This document shows, piece after piece, positions 54,183 to 63,139 of a stretch of 64,000 nt of DNA. Source of the stretch: an uncultured Opitutia bacterium (lineage in GTDB: Bacteria > Verrucomicrobiota > Verrucomicrobiia > Opitutales > Opitutaceae); NCBI GenBank assembly GCA_903827245.1, contig CAIKHO010000001.1:1-64000 (forward strand). The letters are read 5' to 3'. The translations under genes and the position numbers were made by a program. A model generated the notes under the pieces. The model saw only the letters and a program-made list of their open reading frames with translations, had not been told where the DNA came from and ran no database searches. Position 1 is the first letter of the stretch. The number at the start of each line of letters is the position of its first letter.

Positions 54183-54989
54183 ATGGTCATGCTGAACGAG
54201 CCAGTCCAGGTCTACCCGCACAAGCTGAGGCGGCTCTATTGGCCGTTTCTGGGTCTCGCGGAGAGCTTTGCCAACGTCGTGGGAACTGTGGCCGGTTCGT
54301 TTCAGCTCGCAGAAAGGCGTTATACCATCCCCCGGTTCACATTTCTCGGTCCGCAGGTCAGTGTGCCGCAAAAGAGAATCGGCCTCTTTGCCCTGGTGCA
54401 TGGTGACGAACCGGCCGGCGCGGTTGCCTTGCTCCAGCTGTTGCAGGCCCTGACGGACCGTCCGGAGCTGGCGTCCGGCTATGATCTGGTCCTTTACCCG
54501 GTTTGCAATCCGACGGGTTATGAGGACGACACCCGGCACAATCGCGGGGGCGCAGATCTCAACCGTGAGTTCTGGCGCGGATCCAGCCACCCGGAAGTGC
54601 TTATTATCGAGGAGGAGCTGCGAACCCAGTCCTTTGATGGGATCATTGCGCTGCATGCCGACGACACGAGCGACGGGCTGTATGGTTACGCCCACGGCCG
54701 TCTATTGAACGAGGAACTGCTCGTGCCCGCCTTGCAGGCTTCGGAGTGCGTACTGCCGCGCAATCGCGCCCCGGTGATTGACGGCTTCGCCGCGCGCGAA
54801 GGCGTGATTGGCGACTGCTTTTCCGGCATCCTGGCGCCGGCGCCGGACCACCGGCCGCGGCCCTTCGAAATTATTTTTGAAACCCCAGCCCGGCTGGCGG
54901 TCGAACGGCAGGCCGAGGCGGCGCGGATTGCACTGCTGTCCATCCTCGCCACGTACCGCGGGTTCATCGCGTACGCCGACAACCTCTGA
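54183..54989 (+). CDS. M14-family aspartoacylase/succinylglutamate desuccinylase-like hydrolase
   Basis: 268 residues from ATG at 54183 (a second ATG lies two codons later). The zinc site is HGDE (His-x-x-Glu) with a later His in IIALHADDTSDG. The substrate-binding NPTGYEDDTRHNRGGADLNREF and the C-terminal Glu region (PFEIIFETP) match the M14 aspartoacylase group. Members remove an acyl group from an N-acyl amino acid. Its substrate is unknown. Its stop overlaps the cysT ATG by one base, and it is ten bases past its degenerate partner, so all three are coupled. Confidence 0.82.
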   Translation: MVMLNEPVQVYPHKLRRLYWPFLGLAESFANVVGTVAGSFQLAERRYTIPRFTFLGPQVSVPQKRIGLFALVHGDEPAGAVALLQLLQALTDRPELASGYDLVLYPVCNPTGYEDDTRHNRGGADLNREFWRGSSHPEVLIIEEELRTQSFDGIIALHADDTSDGLYGYAHGRLLNEELLVPALQASECVLPRNRAPVIDGFAAREGVIGDCFSGILAPAPDHRPRPFEIIFETPARLAVERQAEAARIALLSILATYRGFIAYADNL

Positions 54990-55885
54990 TGGCCTCCGTT
55001 GTCTCCAGACGTTCCGTGCTGCCCGGGTTTGGCCTCTCGCTCGGCTTCACGCTGGTTTATCTCAGCCTGATTGTACTGATCCCGCTCTCGGCGGCCTTTA
55101 TCAAGACGGCGGGCATGAGCTGGGCTGATTTTGTGACGACGGTGTCGGCGCCGCGCGTTGTGGCCTCCTATAAAATAACCTTTGGGATTTCGCTCCTGGC
55201 AGCGCTGGTGAACGCATTTTTTGGCGGGATCGTGGCCTGGGTCCTGGTGCGCTATACGTTCCCGGGCCGGCGCATGGTGGACGCGCTGGTCGATCTGCCG
55301 TTCGCGTTGCCGACGGCGGTCGCGGGTATTGCACTGTGCGCGCTGTATGCCCGGAACGGCTGGGTGGGGCATTGGCTGGATCCCCTCTGGGCCGGCGGAG
55401 TTGCGCGCCTTGCCGCTTGGGTCCCGTGGATTGACTGGGCGGGATGGCTTGGGCCAAAGCTGGCCTACGATCGGCCCGGCATCTTCCTCGCGCTCACCTT
55501 CATCGGGTTGCCCTTCGTCGTGCGCACCCTCCAGCCGGTGCTGGCGGAACTGGAGCCGGAACTGGAGGAGGCCGCGGCCACGCTCGGGGCGAACCGCTGG
55601 CAGACGATGACCCGGGTGATTTTTCCCGAACTCCTGCCGGCGCTGATCACCGGATTCGCCCTGGCGTTCGCCCGGGCCATTGGCGAATACGGCTCGGTGG
55701 TCTTTATCGCGGGCAACCAGCCGCTCCACAGTGAAATTACGCCACTGCTCATCATCACCAAGCTCGAGCAGTACGACTACCGCGGCGCCACCGCGATCGC
55801 GGTCGTCATGCTCGTCGCCTCCTTTGTCCTGCTGCTGCTCATCAACCTGCTCCAGAAGTGGAGCCGACGTTACTACCGTCTCTGA
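54989..55885 (+). CDS. cysT: Sulfate ABC transporter permease CysT
   Basis: 298 residues with six membrane helices. Family signature segments are LPFALPTAVAGIALCALYA, LALTFIGLPFVVRTLQPVL, and the EAA loop LEEAAATLGANRWQTMTRVIFPELLPALITG. It forms the channel with CysW. The ATG overlaps the stop of the M14 gene by one base. An insertion-like stretch, WAGGVARLAAWVPWIDWAG, lies between helices 2 and 3. Confidence 0.94.
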   Translation: MASVVSRRSVLPGFGLSLGFTLVYLSLIVLIPLSAAFIKTAGMSWADFVTTVSAPRVVASYKITFGISLLAALVNAFFGGIVAWVLVRYTFPGRRMVDALVDLPFALPTAVAGIALCALYARNGWVGHWLDPLWAGGVARLAAWVPWIDWAGWLGPKLAYDRPGIFLALTFIGLPFVVRTLQPVLAELEPELEEAAATLGANRWQTMTRVIFPELLPALITGFALAFARAIGEYGSVVFIAGNQPLHSEITPLLIITKLEQYDYRGATAIAVVMLVASFVLLLLINLLQKWSRRYYRL

Positions 55886-55887
55886 CC

Positions 55888-56808
55888 ATGGCCGGACCTG
55901 CCACCTCCCTTGCCGGCAAGCCGGCGCGCACCGGTGCCGGCACGCCGCGCGTCATTCGCAACCCGCTTTGGGTGCGGGTGGTCTTCATGACCGTCGCACT
56001 GCTGTTCCTCGGGTGCTTTCTGCTGCTGCCCCTGGCGGCGGTTTTTGCCGAGGCGCTGCGCAAGGGCGTGGGCGCCTACTTCCATTCGTTCGCAGATCCT
56101 GATGTCCACAGCGCGATCTGGCTCACTTTGCTGACGGCAGCGATCGCAGTGCCGGCCAACCTGGTGTTCGGCGTCGCGGCCGCTTGGTGCATTGCCAAGT
56201 ACGATTTCCGGGGAAAAAGCCTGCTGGTGACATTCATTGATCTGCCCTTCGCCGTCTCGCCAGTGATCTCGGGGCTGATCTATATGCTGATCTTCGGCCT
56301 GCAGGGCTGGCTGGGTCCCTACCTGGGTTCGGGCGATCATCCGTGGTTTGGCGAATGGTTCAATCAGCAGGACATCAAGATCGTCTTTGCCGTGCCGGGC
56401 ATCGTGCTCGCCACGATCTTTGTCACTTTCCCTTTCGTGGCGCGCGAGCTCATCCCCTTGATGCAGACGCAGGGCAACGACGAGGAATACGCCGCGCTTA
56501 CCCTTGGCGCCAGCGGCTGGCAGACGTTTTGGCGCGTGACGCTGCCCAATATCAAGTGGGGCCTGTTCTATGGGGTCATCCTGTGCAACGCGCGTGCCAT
56601 GGGCGAATTTGGCGCCGTCTCGGTCATCTCGGGAAAGATTCGGGGCGAGACCACCACGATGCCGCTGCAGGTCGAGATCCTGTACAATGAAAACAACTCC
56701 GTTGCTGCGTTTGCGGTCGCTTCCCTGCTGGCGTTGCTGGCGCTTGTCACGCTCGTGCTAAAGAGTTTTATCGAATGGCGCCACGCGCAGACCCGTCCCA
56801 GTGCCTGA
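55888..56808 (+). CDS. cysW: Sulfate ABC transporter permease CysW
   Basis: 306 residues from the ATG at 55888, two bases after cysT. It has the CysW motifs IDLPFAVSPVISGLIYMLIFG, the EAA loop EYAALTLGASGWQTFWRVTLPNIKWGLFYG and MGEFGAVSVISGKIRGET. It pairs with CysT in the inner membrane. The N-terminal ~30 residues are a poorly conserved cytoplasmic lead. Confidence 0.94.
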   Translation: MAGPATSLAGKPARTGAGTPRVIRNPLWVRVVFMTVALLFLGCFLLLPLAAVFAEALRKGVGAYFHSFADPDVHSAIWLTLLTAAIAVPANLVFGVAAAWCIAKYDFRGKSLLVTFIDLPFAVSPVISGLIYMLIFGLQGWLGPYLGSGDHPWFGEWFNQQDIKIVFAVPGIVLATIFVTFPFVARELIPLMQTQGNDEEYAALTLGASGWQTFWRVTLPNIKWGLFYGVILCNARAMGEFGAVSVISGKIRGETTTMPLQVEILYNENNSVAAFAVASLLALLALVTLVLKSFIEWRHAQTRPSA

Positions 56809-56820
56809 ACCCACTGCCCC

Positions 56821-57879
56821 TTGAGCATTTCCGCCCTAAACATTCGCAAGACCTTCGGGTCGTATACGGCCCTCAGCGGGGTCGACCTCCATGTGCAAAG
56901 CGGCCGCCTGGTCGCGCTGCTCGGTCCGTCGGGCTCGGGCAAGACCACGCTGCTGCGGATCATTGCGGGACTGGAGTATGCGGACGCGGGCAGCGGGCGC
57001 ATCCAGTTCCACGGGGAGGACGTGACAGATGTCCCCGCGGGCAAGCGCAAGGTCGGGTTTGTCTTCCAGCATTACGCGCTCTTTCGCCACATGACGGTGT
57101 TCGAGAACGTCGCCTTCGGCCTGCGGGTGAGGCGCCGCCGCGATCGTCCTTCCAAGTCCGACATCGCCGACCGCGTGAACCGGTTGCTCAAGCTGGTCCA
57201 GCTTGAAAGTCTCGGCGGGCGTTATCCCAGTCAGCTGTCGGGTGGCCAGCGCCAGCGGATCGCCCTCGCGCGCGCGCTGGCCGTGGAACCGAAGGTCCTG
57301 TTGCTCGACGAGCCATTTGGTGCACTCGATGCGAAGGTGCGCAAGGAACTCCGCCGCTGGCTGCGGAAGCTGCACGAGGAGGTGCATCTCACCACGATTT
57401 TCGTCACGCATGACCAGGAGGAGGCGCTGGAGATCGCCGACGAGGTCGTGATCATGAACCAGGCCAAGGTCGAGCAGGTCGGGACGCCGCAGCAGGTCTA
57501 CGACCGCCCTTCCTCGCCTTTTGTCTACCAGTTTCTCGGCAACGTGAACGTTTTCCGGGAGCAATCCCTCGCTCTGGCTGGCAATGGGGTTTACGCCCGT
57601 CCGGGGCGGCTGGTAGAAGACGGGCTCGTTTATGTCCGCCCCCATGATATTGCCATCGCGCGGCACGAGACCGGGGCCGACGGCATCCCGGCCATCCTGC
57701 GCTACGTGCATGCCGCGGGTCCGCAGGCCCGGCTGACGCTCGAGCAGGTGCAGAACCGGGAGCTGGTCGAGGCTGAAATTTCACGGGTCGAGCTTGAACA
57801 CCTAGGCCTGAAACTTAACGATCTGGTCCTGCTTCGTCTCCGCCAGGCCCGTTCCTTCGAGCAGGATTACGCCATTTAG
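56821..57879 (+). CDS. cysA: Sulfate ABC transporter ATP-binding protein CysA
   Basis: 352 residues. The start is TTG at 56821 ([19 protein letters not shown]). Walker A is GPSGSGKTT, the signature [16 protein letters not shown], Walker [13 protein letters not shown] and the H-loop [11 protein letters not shown]. The C-terminal ~110 residues are the regulatory TOBE-like domain (YVRPHDIAI). It powers the CysTW channel. It follows cysW by twelve bases. Confidence 0.95.
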   Translation: MSISALNIRKTFGSYTALSGVDLHVQSGRLVALLGPSGSGKTTLLRIIAGLEYADAGSGRIQFHGEDVTDVPAGKRKVGFVFQHYALFRHMTVFENVAFGLRVRRRRDRPSKSDIADRVNRLLKLVQLESLGGRYPSQLSGGQRQRIALARALAVEPKVLLLDEPFGALDAKVRKELRRWLRKLHEEVHLTTIFVTHDQEEALEIADEVVIMNQAKVEQVGTPQQVYDRPSSPFVYQFLGNVNVFREQSLALAGNGVYARPGRLVEDGLVYVRPHDIAIARHETGADGIPAILRYVHAAGPQARLTLEQVQNRELVEAEISRVELEHLGLKLNDLVLLRLRQARSFEQDYAI

Positions 57880-57910
57880 TTCCCAACCCAAAACGTCAAC
57901 CAATCGCATC

Positions 57911-58885
57911 ATGGCCAAGATATATAACGACATTACCGAGACGATCGGCAACACGCCGCTCGTGCGGCTCAACCGGACGGCTGCCGCCCACGGCGCCCAG
58001 GCGGAAATCCTCCTGAAGCTGGAATTCTTCAATCCGCTTTCCAGCGTCAAGGACCGGATCGGATTCTCGATGATCGATGACGCCTTGAAGAGCGGCAAGA
58101 TCACGAAGGACACCGTCCTCATCGAGCCCACCAGCGGCAACACCGGCATCGCGCTGGCGTTCGTCGCCGCGGCGAAGGGGTTGAAGCTCATCCTCACGAT
58201 GCCCGAGACGATGACCATGGAGCGCCGCCGCATCCTGAAGGTGCTCGGTGCCCGCTTGGTGCTGACCGAGGGCCCCAAGGGTATGAAGGGCGCCATTGCC
58301 AAGGCGGAGGAACTGCAGAAGCAGATCCCCAACAGCGTCATTTTGCAGCAGTTCGCCAACCCGGCCAATCCTGCCATCCACCGCAAGACCACGGCGGAGG
58401 AAATCTGGAACGATACGGACGGCAAGGTGGACATCGTCGTCTCGGGCGTCGGTACGGGCGGAACGATCACCGGCGTGGGTGAAGTCCTCAAGGCCCGCAA
58501 GCCGTCCGTGAAGATCATCGCGCTCGAGCCCGCCAGCTCGCCCGTGCTCTCCGGCGGCCAGCCTGGCCCGCACAAGATCCAAGGCATCGGCGCCGGTTTT
58601 GTTCCCTCCGTGCTGAACACCAAGATCTACGACGAGGTCATCACCGTGAAGGAGGACGACTCCGCTCCCATCAGCAAGCAGGTCGCCAAGCTGGACGGCA
58701 TTCCGATCGGCATCTCGTCCGGCGCCGCCGTCTGGGCCGCCATCCAGCTGTCCAAGCGTCCCGAAAACAAGGGCAAGCAGATCGTCGCGATCATCCCGTC
58801 GAGCGCCGAGCGCTACCTGTCCTCGTGGCTGTTCGCGGATGTGAACGTCGAGAGCGACTCGATCGACGACCTGCTGGCGAAGTAA
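57911..58885 (+). CDS. cysK: Cysteine synthase (O-acetylserine sulfhydrylase)
   Basis: 324 residues. PLP-binding Lys is in [13 protein letters not shown], followed by [30 protein letters not shown] (phosphate loop) and [27 protein letters not shown]. It makes cysteine from O-acetylserine and sulfide. It is the last gene of the run, 31 bases after cysA and before a strong terminator. Confidence 0.97.
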   Translation: MAKIYNDITETIGNTPLVRLNRTAAAHGAQAEILLKLEFFNPLSSVKDRIGFSMIDDALKSGKITKDTVLIEPTSGNTGIALAFVAAAKGLKLILTMPETMTMERRRILKVLGARLVLTEGPKGMKGAIAKAEELQKQIPNSVILQQFANPANPAIHRKTTAEEIWNDTDGKVDIVVSGVGTGGTITGVGEVLKARKPSVKIIALEPASSPVLSGGQPGPHKIQGIGAGFVPSVLNTKIYDEVITVKEDDSAPISKQVAKLDGIPIGISSGAAVWAAIQLSKRPENKGKQIVAIIPSSAERYLSSWLFADVNVESDSIDDLLAK

Positions 58886-58917
58886 GGGGCGTGTCTCTCT
58901 ATGTTTAAGGAAGCCGC

Positions 58918-58946
58918 AAGGGCGGGCTGCATAGCCCGCCCTTTTT
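58918..58946. terminator. Terminator shared by cysK and ctaG
   Basis: Stem AAGGGCGGGCT/AGCCCGCCCTT (11 bp), loop GCAT, followed by TTT on the plus strand, after cysK. On the minus strand the ctaG stop overlaps the structure, so it mainly serves cysK. Confidence 0.85.
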
Positions 58947-59739
58947 ATTTGGATCCGTCCCGCCGTTGGCCCGCCTGGAACCAGGAGTAGAAGCTCCAGC
59001 TGAACGCGATCATGGCGACGAAGGCGCCGATGATCTGGGTCATGACCCCGGCGAGGAGCTGGTCGGCGGCCGCGTCAAAATTAGGCAGGATTCGCGGGGC
59101 GTATTCGTAGGTCGGGTAAAGCATGTCGCTCGAAAAGGTGAGGTACGCGAAGACCGGCGTCATGCCGATCAGCACGGCCACGAGGTAGATCATCCGCGTG
59201 CCGTGACTGGCAGGTGGGAAGGCCTTGGACGGGCTGAGCAACGGCCACCAGTAAAAGAGTGCGGCGCCGAAGAACAGGACATGCTCGGCCACATGCACGA
59301 GCTTGTTCTGTAGGGCCCATTCATAAAGCGCGGGCATGTGCCAGACGGACATCACCAGGGTGTAGATGATTCCGCAGATCACCGGATTGGTGAGAAAACG
59401 CAGCAGTCGCCGCAGCCCGGGGCGCCCCAGCACGGGGTCGATCATCCACGGAACCAGGCCGGAGAGGAACAGGCTCGCCGCCACGTAGATGAGCAGTTGG
59501 TGCTGCAGCATGTGCGCGCTCAGCAAAAAGCGTTCGCCGATCTGGTCGAGCGGGGAGCCCACCGTGAGGTAGAACACGACCAGTGACGCATAGAACCGGG
59601 CGGCGCGCGCGCGCGGGTAGGGCGTGCCCGGCGCCAAGCGCGGCCGCAGTGGGCCCGCGAGAATGGCGTAGAGCCATCCGAGAAGGATCAACCCCCCAAT
59701 GAGGTAGGGCTCGTTGTGCCAGTGGCGCCAGTCGATCAT
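58945..59739 (-). CDS. ctaG: CtaG-like cytochrome c oxidase assembly protein
   Basis: 264 residues from the ATG at 59739; thirteen more codons upstream are in frame. It has seven or so membrane helices, with LLSAHMLQHQLLIYVAASLFLSG and VMSVWHMPALYEWAL carrying the conserved Met/His residues and VHVAEHVLFFGAALFYWWPL. This is the caa3-oxidase CtaG (DUF1404-like) family of Bacillus, needed for oxidase assembly, perhaps copper delivery. It lies 124 bases after the subunit IV gene, behind a terminator, so it may have its own promoter. Confidence 0.85.
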   Translation of the reverse strand: MIDWRHWHNEPYLIGGLILLGWLYAILAGPLRPRLAPGTPYPRARAARFYASLVVFYLTVGSPLDQIGERFLLSAHMLQHQLLIYVAASLFLSGLVPWMIDPVLGRPGLRRLLRFLTNPVICGIIYTLVMSVWHMPALYEWALQNKLVHVAEHVLFFGAALFYWWPLLSPSKAFPPASHGTRMIYLVAVLIGMTPVFAYLTFSSDMLYPTYEYAPRILPNFDAAADQLLAGVMTQIIGAFVAMIAFSWSFYSWFQAGQRRDGSK

Positions 59740-59808
59740 TGCAGAGAGAGTCGTGAAATCACGCCCGGATGAAAACATCGAAGCGGCAGCACCCGGATTT
59801 AATCCATG

Positions 59809-59839
59809 AAAAACGGCGGCCTACGAGGAGAGCCGCCGT
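59809..59839 (-). terminator. Intrinsic terminator after the oxidase subunit genes
   Basis: Stem ACGGCGGC/GCCGCCGT (8 bp, perfect; loop 11), followed on the minus strand by TTTTTC. It falls 25 bases past the coxD stop and before ctaG. Confidence 0.85.
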
Positions 59840-59863
59840 GGGCAGGTGGGGATCAGGCCGGTC

Positions 59864-60253
59864 TCAATGCGCAGCCGGGGCCACCGCCGGAGCAACGGCC
59901 GCGGGCGGCGGGGTCGGCTCCGGGGCGGTGAGGGGGCGGCTGTCACCCACGGAAAAGATCTGGAGCAGCGCCCAGACGGTGCCGGTCGCCAGCACGAGAC
60001 CGATGAAAAACATGATCGTGCAGAAGGCCTTGTCCCACCGCAGGTGCATGAAATAGAAGATGACGAACATGAACTTCACGATCGAGAGTGTGACCAGGCC
60101 CCCGACGATCAGCCATTTCATGAAGGGCAGGTAGACCATGACTATCTCCACGCCAGTGATGACGGCGAGCAGCATGGCCAGCTGCACGAAGATCTCGAAC
60201 TTGTTGTCGACGTGCTCGGGTCCGGCGTCGGAGGCGTGGGCGGAGGAACTCAT
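59864..60253 (-). CDS. ctaF: Cytochrome c oxidase subunit IV (caa3 type)
   Basis: 129 residues with three membrane helices: LAMLLAVITGVEIVMVYLP, LIVGGLVTLSIVKFMFVIFYFMHL and FIGLVLATGTVWALLQIF. This matches the small COX4-like subunit of prokaryotic caa3/aa3 oxidases, including the FYFMHLRWD motif. A Pro/Ala-rich C-terminal tail follows. It is ten bases after the subunit III gene. Confidence 0.85.
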   Translation of the reverse strand: MSSSAHASDAGPEHVDNKFEIFVQLAMLLAVITGVEIVMVYLPFMKWLIVGGLVTLSIVKFMFVIFYFMHLRWDKAFCTIMFFIGLVLATGTVWALLQIFSVGDSRPLTAPEPTPPPAAVAPAVAPAAH

Positions 60254-60263
60254 GGTGTTCAGG

Positions 60264-61112
60264 TCAGATGTATTCGAGCAGGTAGACGGCGGTGAAGATC
60301 ACGATCCACACGATGTCGACGAAGTGCCAGTAGAGGCCCATGGATTCGACATCGACGGCATTGTGCTCGTCAAATTGCACCGGGCCGGTGGAGCGGGCCA
60401 GCCAGCGCAGGGCGCCGAAGCCGATGATCATGCCCGCCACAGGCAGGAAATTGCCGCGGATGAAGCCGCCGAGCATGCCGGCATTGAAGCCGGTGGAGAG
60501 GGCGGAGAAGACCAGGTCCAGCACCACATGCATGGAGAGCACGACGGTGGCCGCGAAGACCAGCAGGTGCACAAACGCCCAGCCGAGCCATGAGCCCGAG
60601 GTCGCCGAGGCGGGCTTGAAGGACCGGATGTACATCAGGGTCAGCCACAGCACGCCGATCGCCACGTGCGTGCCGTGCGTGCCGGTGAGCGTGAAGAAGG
60701 TCGATCCGAGGATGCTGTTCGTGATCGTCATGTGCTTCTCGTTCACGAACTCCGTGAACTCGAAGACCTGGCAGCCGAGAAAGATGCAGCCGAAGAAGAT
60801 CGTGGTCAGCAGCGACAGGCGCATGCTCTTGAGATTGCCCTTCTGGATCGCGTTCACCGCCAGCGCCATCATCAGCGACGACATCAGCAGGATGAACGTC
60901 GAGAACGAGGTGAGGCCGGGGTTGAAGATGACCTTCGGCTCCGGATTGCCCGGGGGCGGATGCAACCGGTAGATGAGGTGCGTCGCGATGAGCGCGCCGA
61001 AGAACATGCAGTCCGAGGCGAGAAACGTCCACATGAGGAGTTTCTTGTTCGGAATGCCCGTCGAGGTGGACGGATCGTGATGGTGATCGATGGTGCCGGC
61101 GTGGCTGCTCAT
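60264..61112 (-). CDS. ctaE: Cytochrome c oxidase subunit III
   Basis: 282 residues with seven helices, including SDCMFFGALIATHLIYR, LGSTFFTLTGTHGTHVAIGVLWL and the ending YWHFVDIVWIVIFTAVYLLEY. The THGTHV and WHFVDIVW motifs are diagnostic for COX3. It joins subunits I and II in the inner membrane. It begins 47 bases after the subunit I gene stop. Confidence 0.94.
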   Translation of the reverse strand: MSSHAGTIDHHHDPSTSTGIPNKKLLMWTFLASDCMFFGALIATHLIYRLHPPPGNPEPKVIFNPGLTSFSTFILLMSSLMMALAVNAIQKGNLKSMRLSLLTTIFFGCIFLGCQVFEFTEFVNEKHMTITNSILGSTFFTLTGTHGTHVAIGVLWLTLMYIRSFKPASATSGSWLGWAFVHLLVFAATVVLSMHVVLDLVFSALSTGFNAGMLGGFIRGNFLPVAGMIIGFGALRWLARSTGPVQFDEHNAVDVESMGLYWHFVDIVWIVIFTAVYLLEYI

Positions 61113-61159
61113 CTGGTAGGTGTAGGTTGGAAGGTGAAAGGTTGAACGAGACGCTGGGC

Positions 61160-63130
61160 TTAATGCTTGGCGGCGGGGGCCGAGCCATGGCCGTCCTCTT
61201 CCTCCAGATGGAGATGGTAGCCCTCATTGCCCTCCAGCGCCCAGAGGTAGGCACCGAGGAACATGACGACGCCGCCCAGCAGGCTGACCGCGATCTTGGT
61301 GCCCCAGAAGCCGGGACGGGGATCGTGATCGAGGACCGAGACGCCAATGGCGCCGATCAGGATGCCGAAACTTGTGACAAACGGCCAGATGGAGGCGAAC
61401 GGCATGTGGATGCCACCATGGGCGGCCTCGGCCTTGGCATGCTCGGCGGCTTCCTTGGCAATCTCCTCCTTGTGGTGCTTTTCGTACCACCAGGCATCGC
61501 GGGCATGCACGGTCGGGACGACCTTGAAGTTGTACTCGTGCGGCGGATTGTGGATGGACCACTCCAGCGTGCGGCCATCCCAAGGGTCCTGGCCGACCTT
61601 CTCACCCTTGAAATAGGTGTAGATCATCACGCCGAAATAGATGCCGATGCCGACGCCCAGGATCAGGGCGCCGATCGTGGCGATGAAGTTCGGGGTGTTC
61701 CAGCCGAGGTTGCTGTCGTAGGTGAACGTGCGGCGGGGCATGCCGTTCAGCCCGAGGAAGTGCATCGGGAAGAACGTGACATTGAACCCGACGAAGATGA
61801 CCCAGAACGAAAGCTTGCCCCAGAACTCACTGACCATGCGGCCGAACATCAGCGGGAACCAGTATTGGATGCCCGCGAGCAGCGCGAAGATCGAGCCGCC
61901 GATCAGCACGTAGTGGAAATGGGCGATGACGAAGTAGCTGTCCTGCTGCTGGGCGTCGGCCGGCGCGGCAGAGTGCATGACGCCGGAAAAGCCGCCGATC
62001 ATGAACATCCAGATGAAGCCGAGCGCGAACAGCATCGGGGTGCGCATCTGGATGTGGCCGCCCCAGAGCGTGCCGATCCAGTTGAAGATCTTGACGCCGG
62101 TCGGGACCGCGATGGCCATGGTGGCGAGGGAGAAGGCCGCCGTGGCGACCGTGCCCATGCCGGTGGTGAACATGTGGTGGCTCCAGACGGTGAACCCGAG
62201 GAAGCCGATGCACGCACCCGAGAAGACCACGATCGGATAGCCGTAGAGCGGCTTGCGCGAGAAGGTCGGCAGGATTTCCGAGATGATGCCCATCGCCGGC
62301 AGGATGAGGATATACACCTCGGGGTGGCCGAACACCCAGAACAGATGCTGCCAGAGGATCGGCATGCCGCCGTTCGAGACCTCGAAGAAGTTGGCGCCAA
62401 AGAGGCGGTCCATCATCACCTCGACCAGCGCGATCGTGATGGCGGGGAAGGAGAGCACGATCAGGAACGCGGTCACCAGCGTCATCCACGTGAACACCGG
62501 GAGGCGCATCATCGTCATGCCGGGGGCCCGCAGGTTGATGATCGTGACGATGAAGTTGAGCGAGGCCGCGATGGACGCGACACCGAGGAGCTGGAGCCCC
62601 ATCACCCACATGTCGATCGAGTGATCCGGGTTGTAGAGGCGGGAGGTCAGCGGCGAATAACCGGTCCAGCCGGCGTCCGGCGGGCCGTCCTTCATGAACC
62701 AGCCGAGGTTGATGATGATGGCGCCAACCACGAAGGTCCAGAGGGAGAAGGCATTCAGCCGCGGGAAGGCGACGTCACGCGCGCCGATCTGCAGCGGCAT
62801 AATGTAATTGAAGAACGCGGCGCTCAGCGGCATGACGGCGAGGAAGATCATCGTCGTGCCGTGCATCGTGAACATCATGTTGTACTGCTCGGCGGTGAGC
62901 ACCGTGTTGTTCGGCACCATCAGCTGGAGCCGGATCAAAAGGGCCTCCACGCCGCCCACCAGGAAGAAGAACAGCGCAAAGATGCCGTAGAGGAAGCCGA
63001 TGCGCTTGTGGTCGACGGTCGTCAGCCAGCTCATGAGGCCGGTCTTGGCGGTCGGGCGGTAAAGCAGGCGGGGCCGCGGGGCCGACTTCTCTTCCTTGCC
63101 GATGAAATGAGACTTAACCGTTGCGTCCAT
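61160..63130 (-). CDS. ctaD: Cytochrome c oxidase subunit I
   Basis: 656 residues. Haem and copper ligands are in place: His in NMMFTMHGTTMIF, the cross-linked WVFGHPEVYILILPAMGI, HH in WSHHMFTTGMG, and HFHYVLIGG near residue 400. Further signatures include FSGACIGFLG and NAFSLWTFVVGA. It reduces oxygen to water and pumps protons, as a caa3-type oxidase. A C-terminal extension of ~110 residues (two more helices, DPWDGRTLEWSIHNPPHEYNF) matches the long SoxM form. It lies nine bases after the subunit II stop. Confidence 0.96.
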   Translation of the reverse strand: MDATVKSHFIGKEEKSAPRPRLLYRPTAKTGLMSWLTTVDHKRIGFLYGIFALFFFLVGGVEALLIRLQLMVPNNTVLTAEQYNMMFTMHGTTMIFLAVMPLSAAFFNYIMPLQIGARDVAFPRLNAFSLWTFVVGAIIINLGWFMKDGPPDAGWTGYSPLTSRLYNPDHSIDMWVMGLQLLGVASIAASLNFIVTIINLRAPGMTMMRLPVFTWMTLVTAFLIVLSFPAITIALVEVMMDRLFGANFFEVSNGGMPILWQHLFWVFGHPEVYILILPAMGIISEILPTFSRKPLYGYPIVVFSGACIGFLGFTVWSHHMFTTGMGTVATAAFSLATMAIAVPTGVKIFNWIGTLWGGHIQMRTPMLFALGFIWMFMIGGFSGVMHSAAPADAQQQDSYFVIAHFHYVLIGGSIFALLAGIQYWFPLMFGRMVSEFWGKLSFWVIFVGFNVTFFPMHFLGLNGMPRRTFTYDSNLGWNTPNFIATIGALILGVGIGIYFGVMIYTYFKGEKVGQDPWDGRTLEWSIHNPPHEYNFKVVPTVHARDAWWYEKHHKEEIAKEAAEHAKAEAAHGGIHMPFASIWPFVTSFGILIGAIGVSVLDHDPRPGFWGTKIAVSLLGGVVMFLGAYLWALEGNEGYHLHLEEEDGHGSAPAAKH

Positions 63131-63139
63131 GAAAGGTGA

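Noticed and set aside
61127-63139. 670-residue open frame on the plus strand opposite ctaD
   Set aside because: Charged, repetitive (Asp/Arg/His-rich) antisense shadow; subunit I ligands are on the minus strand.
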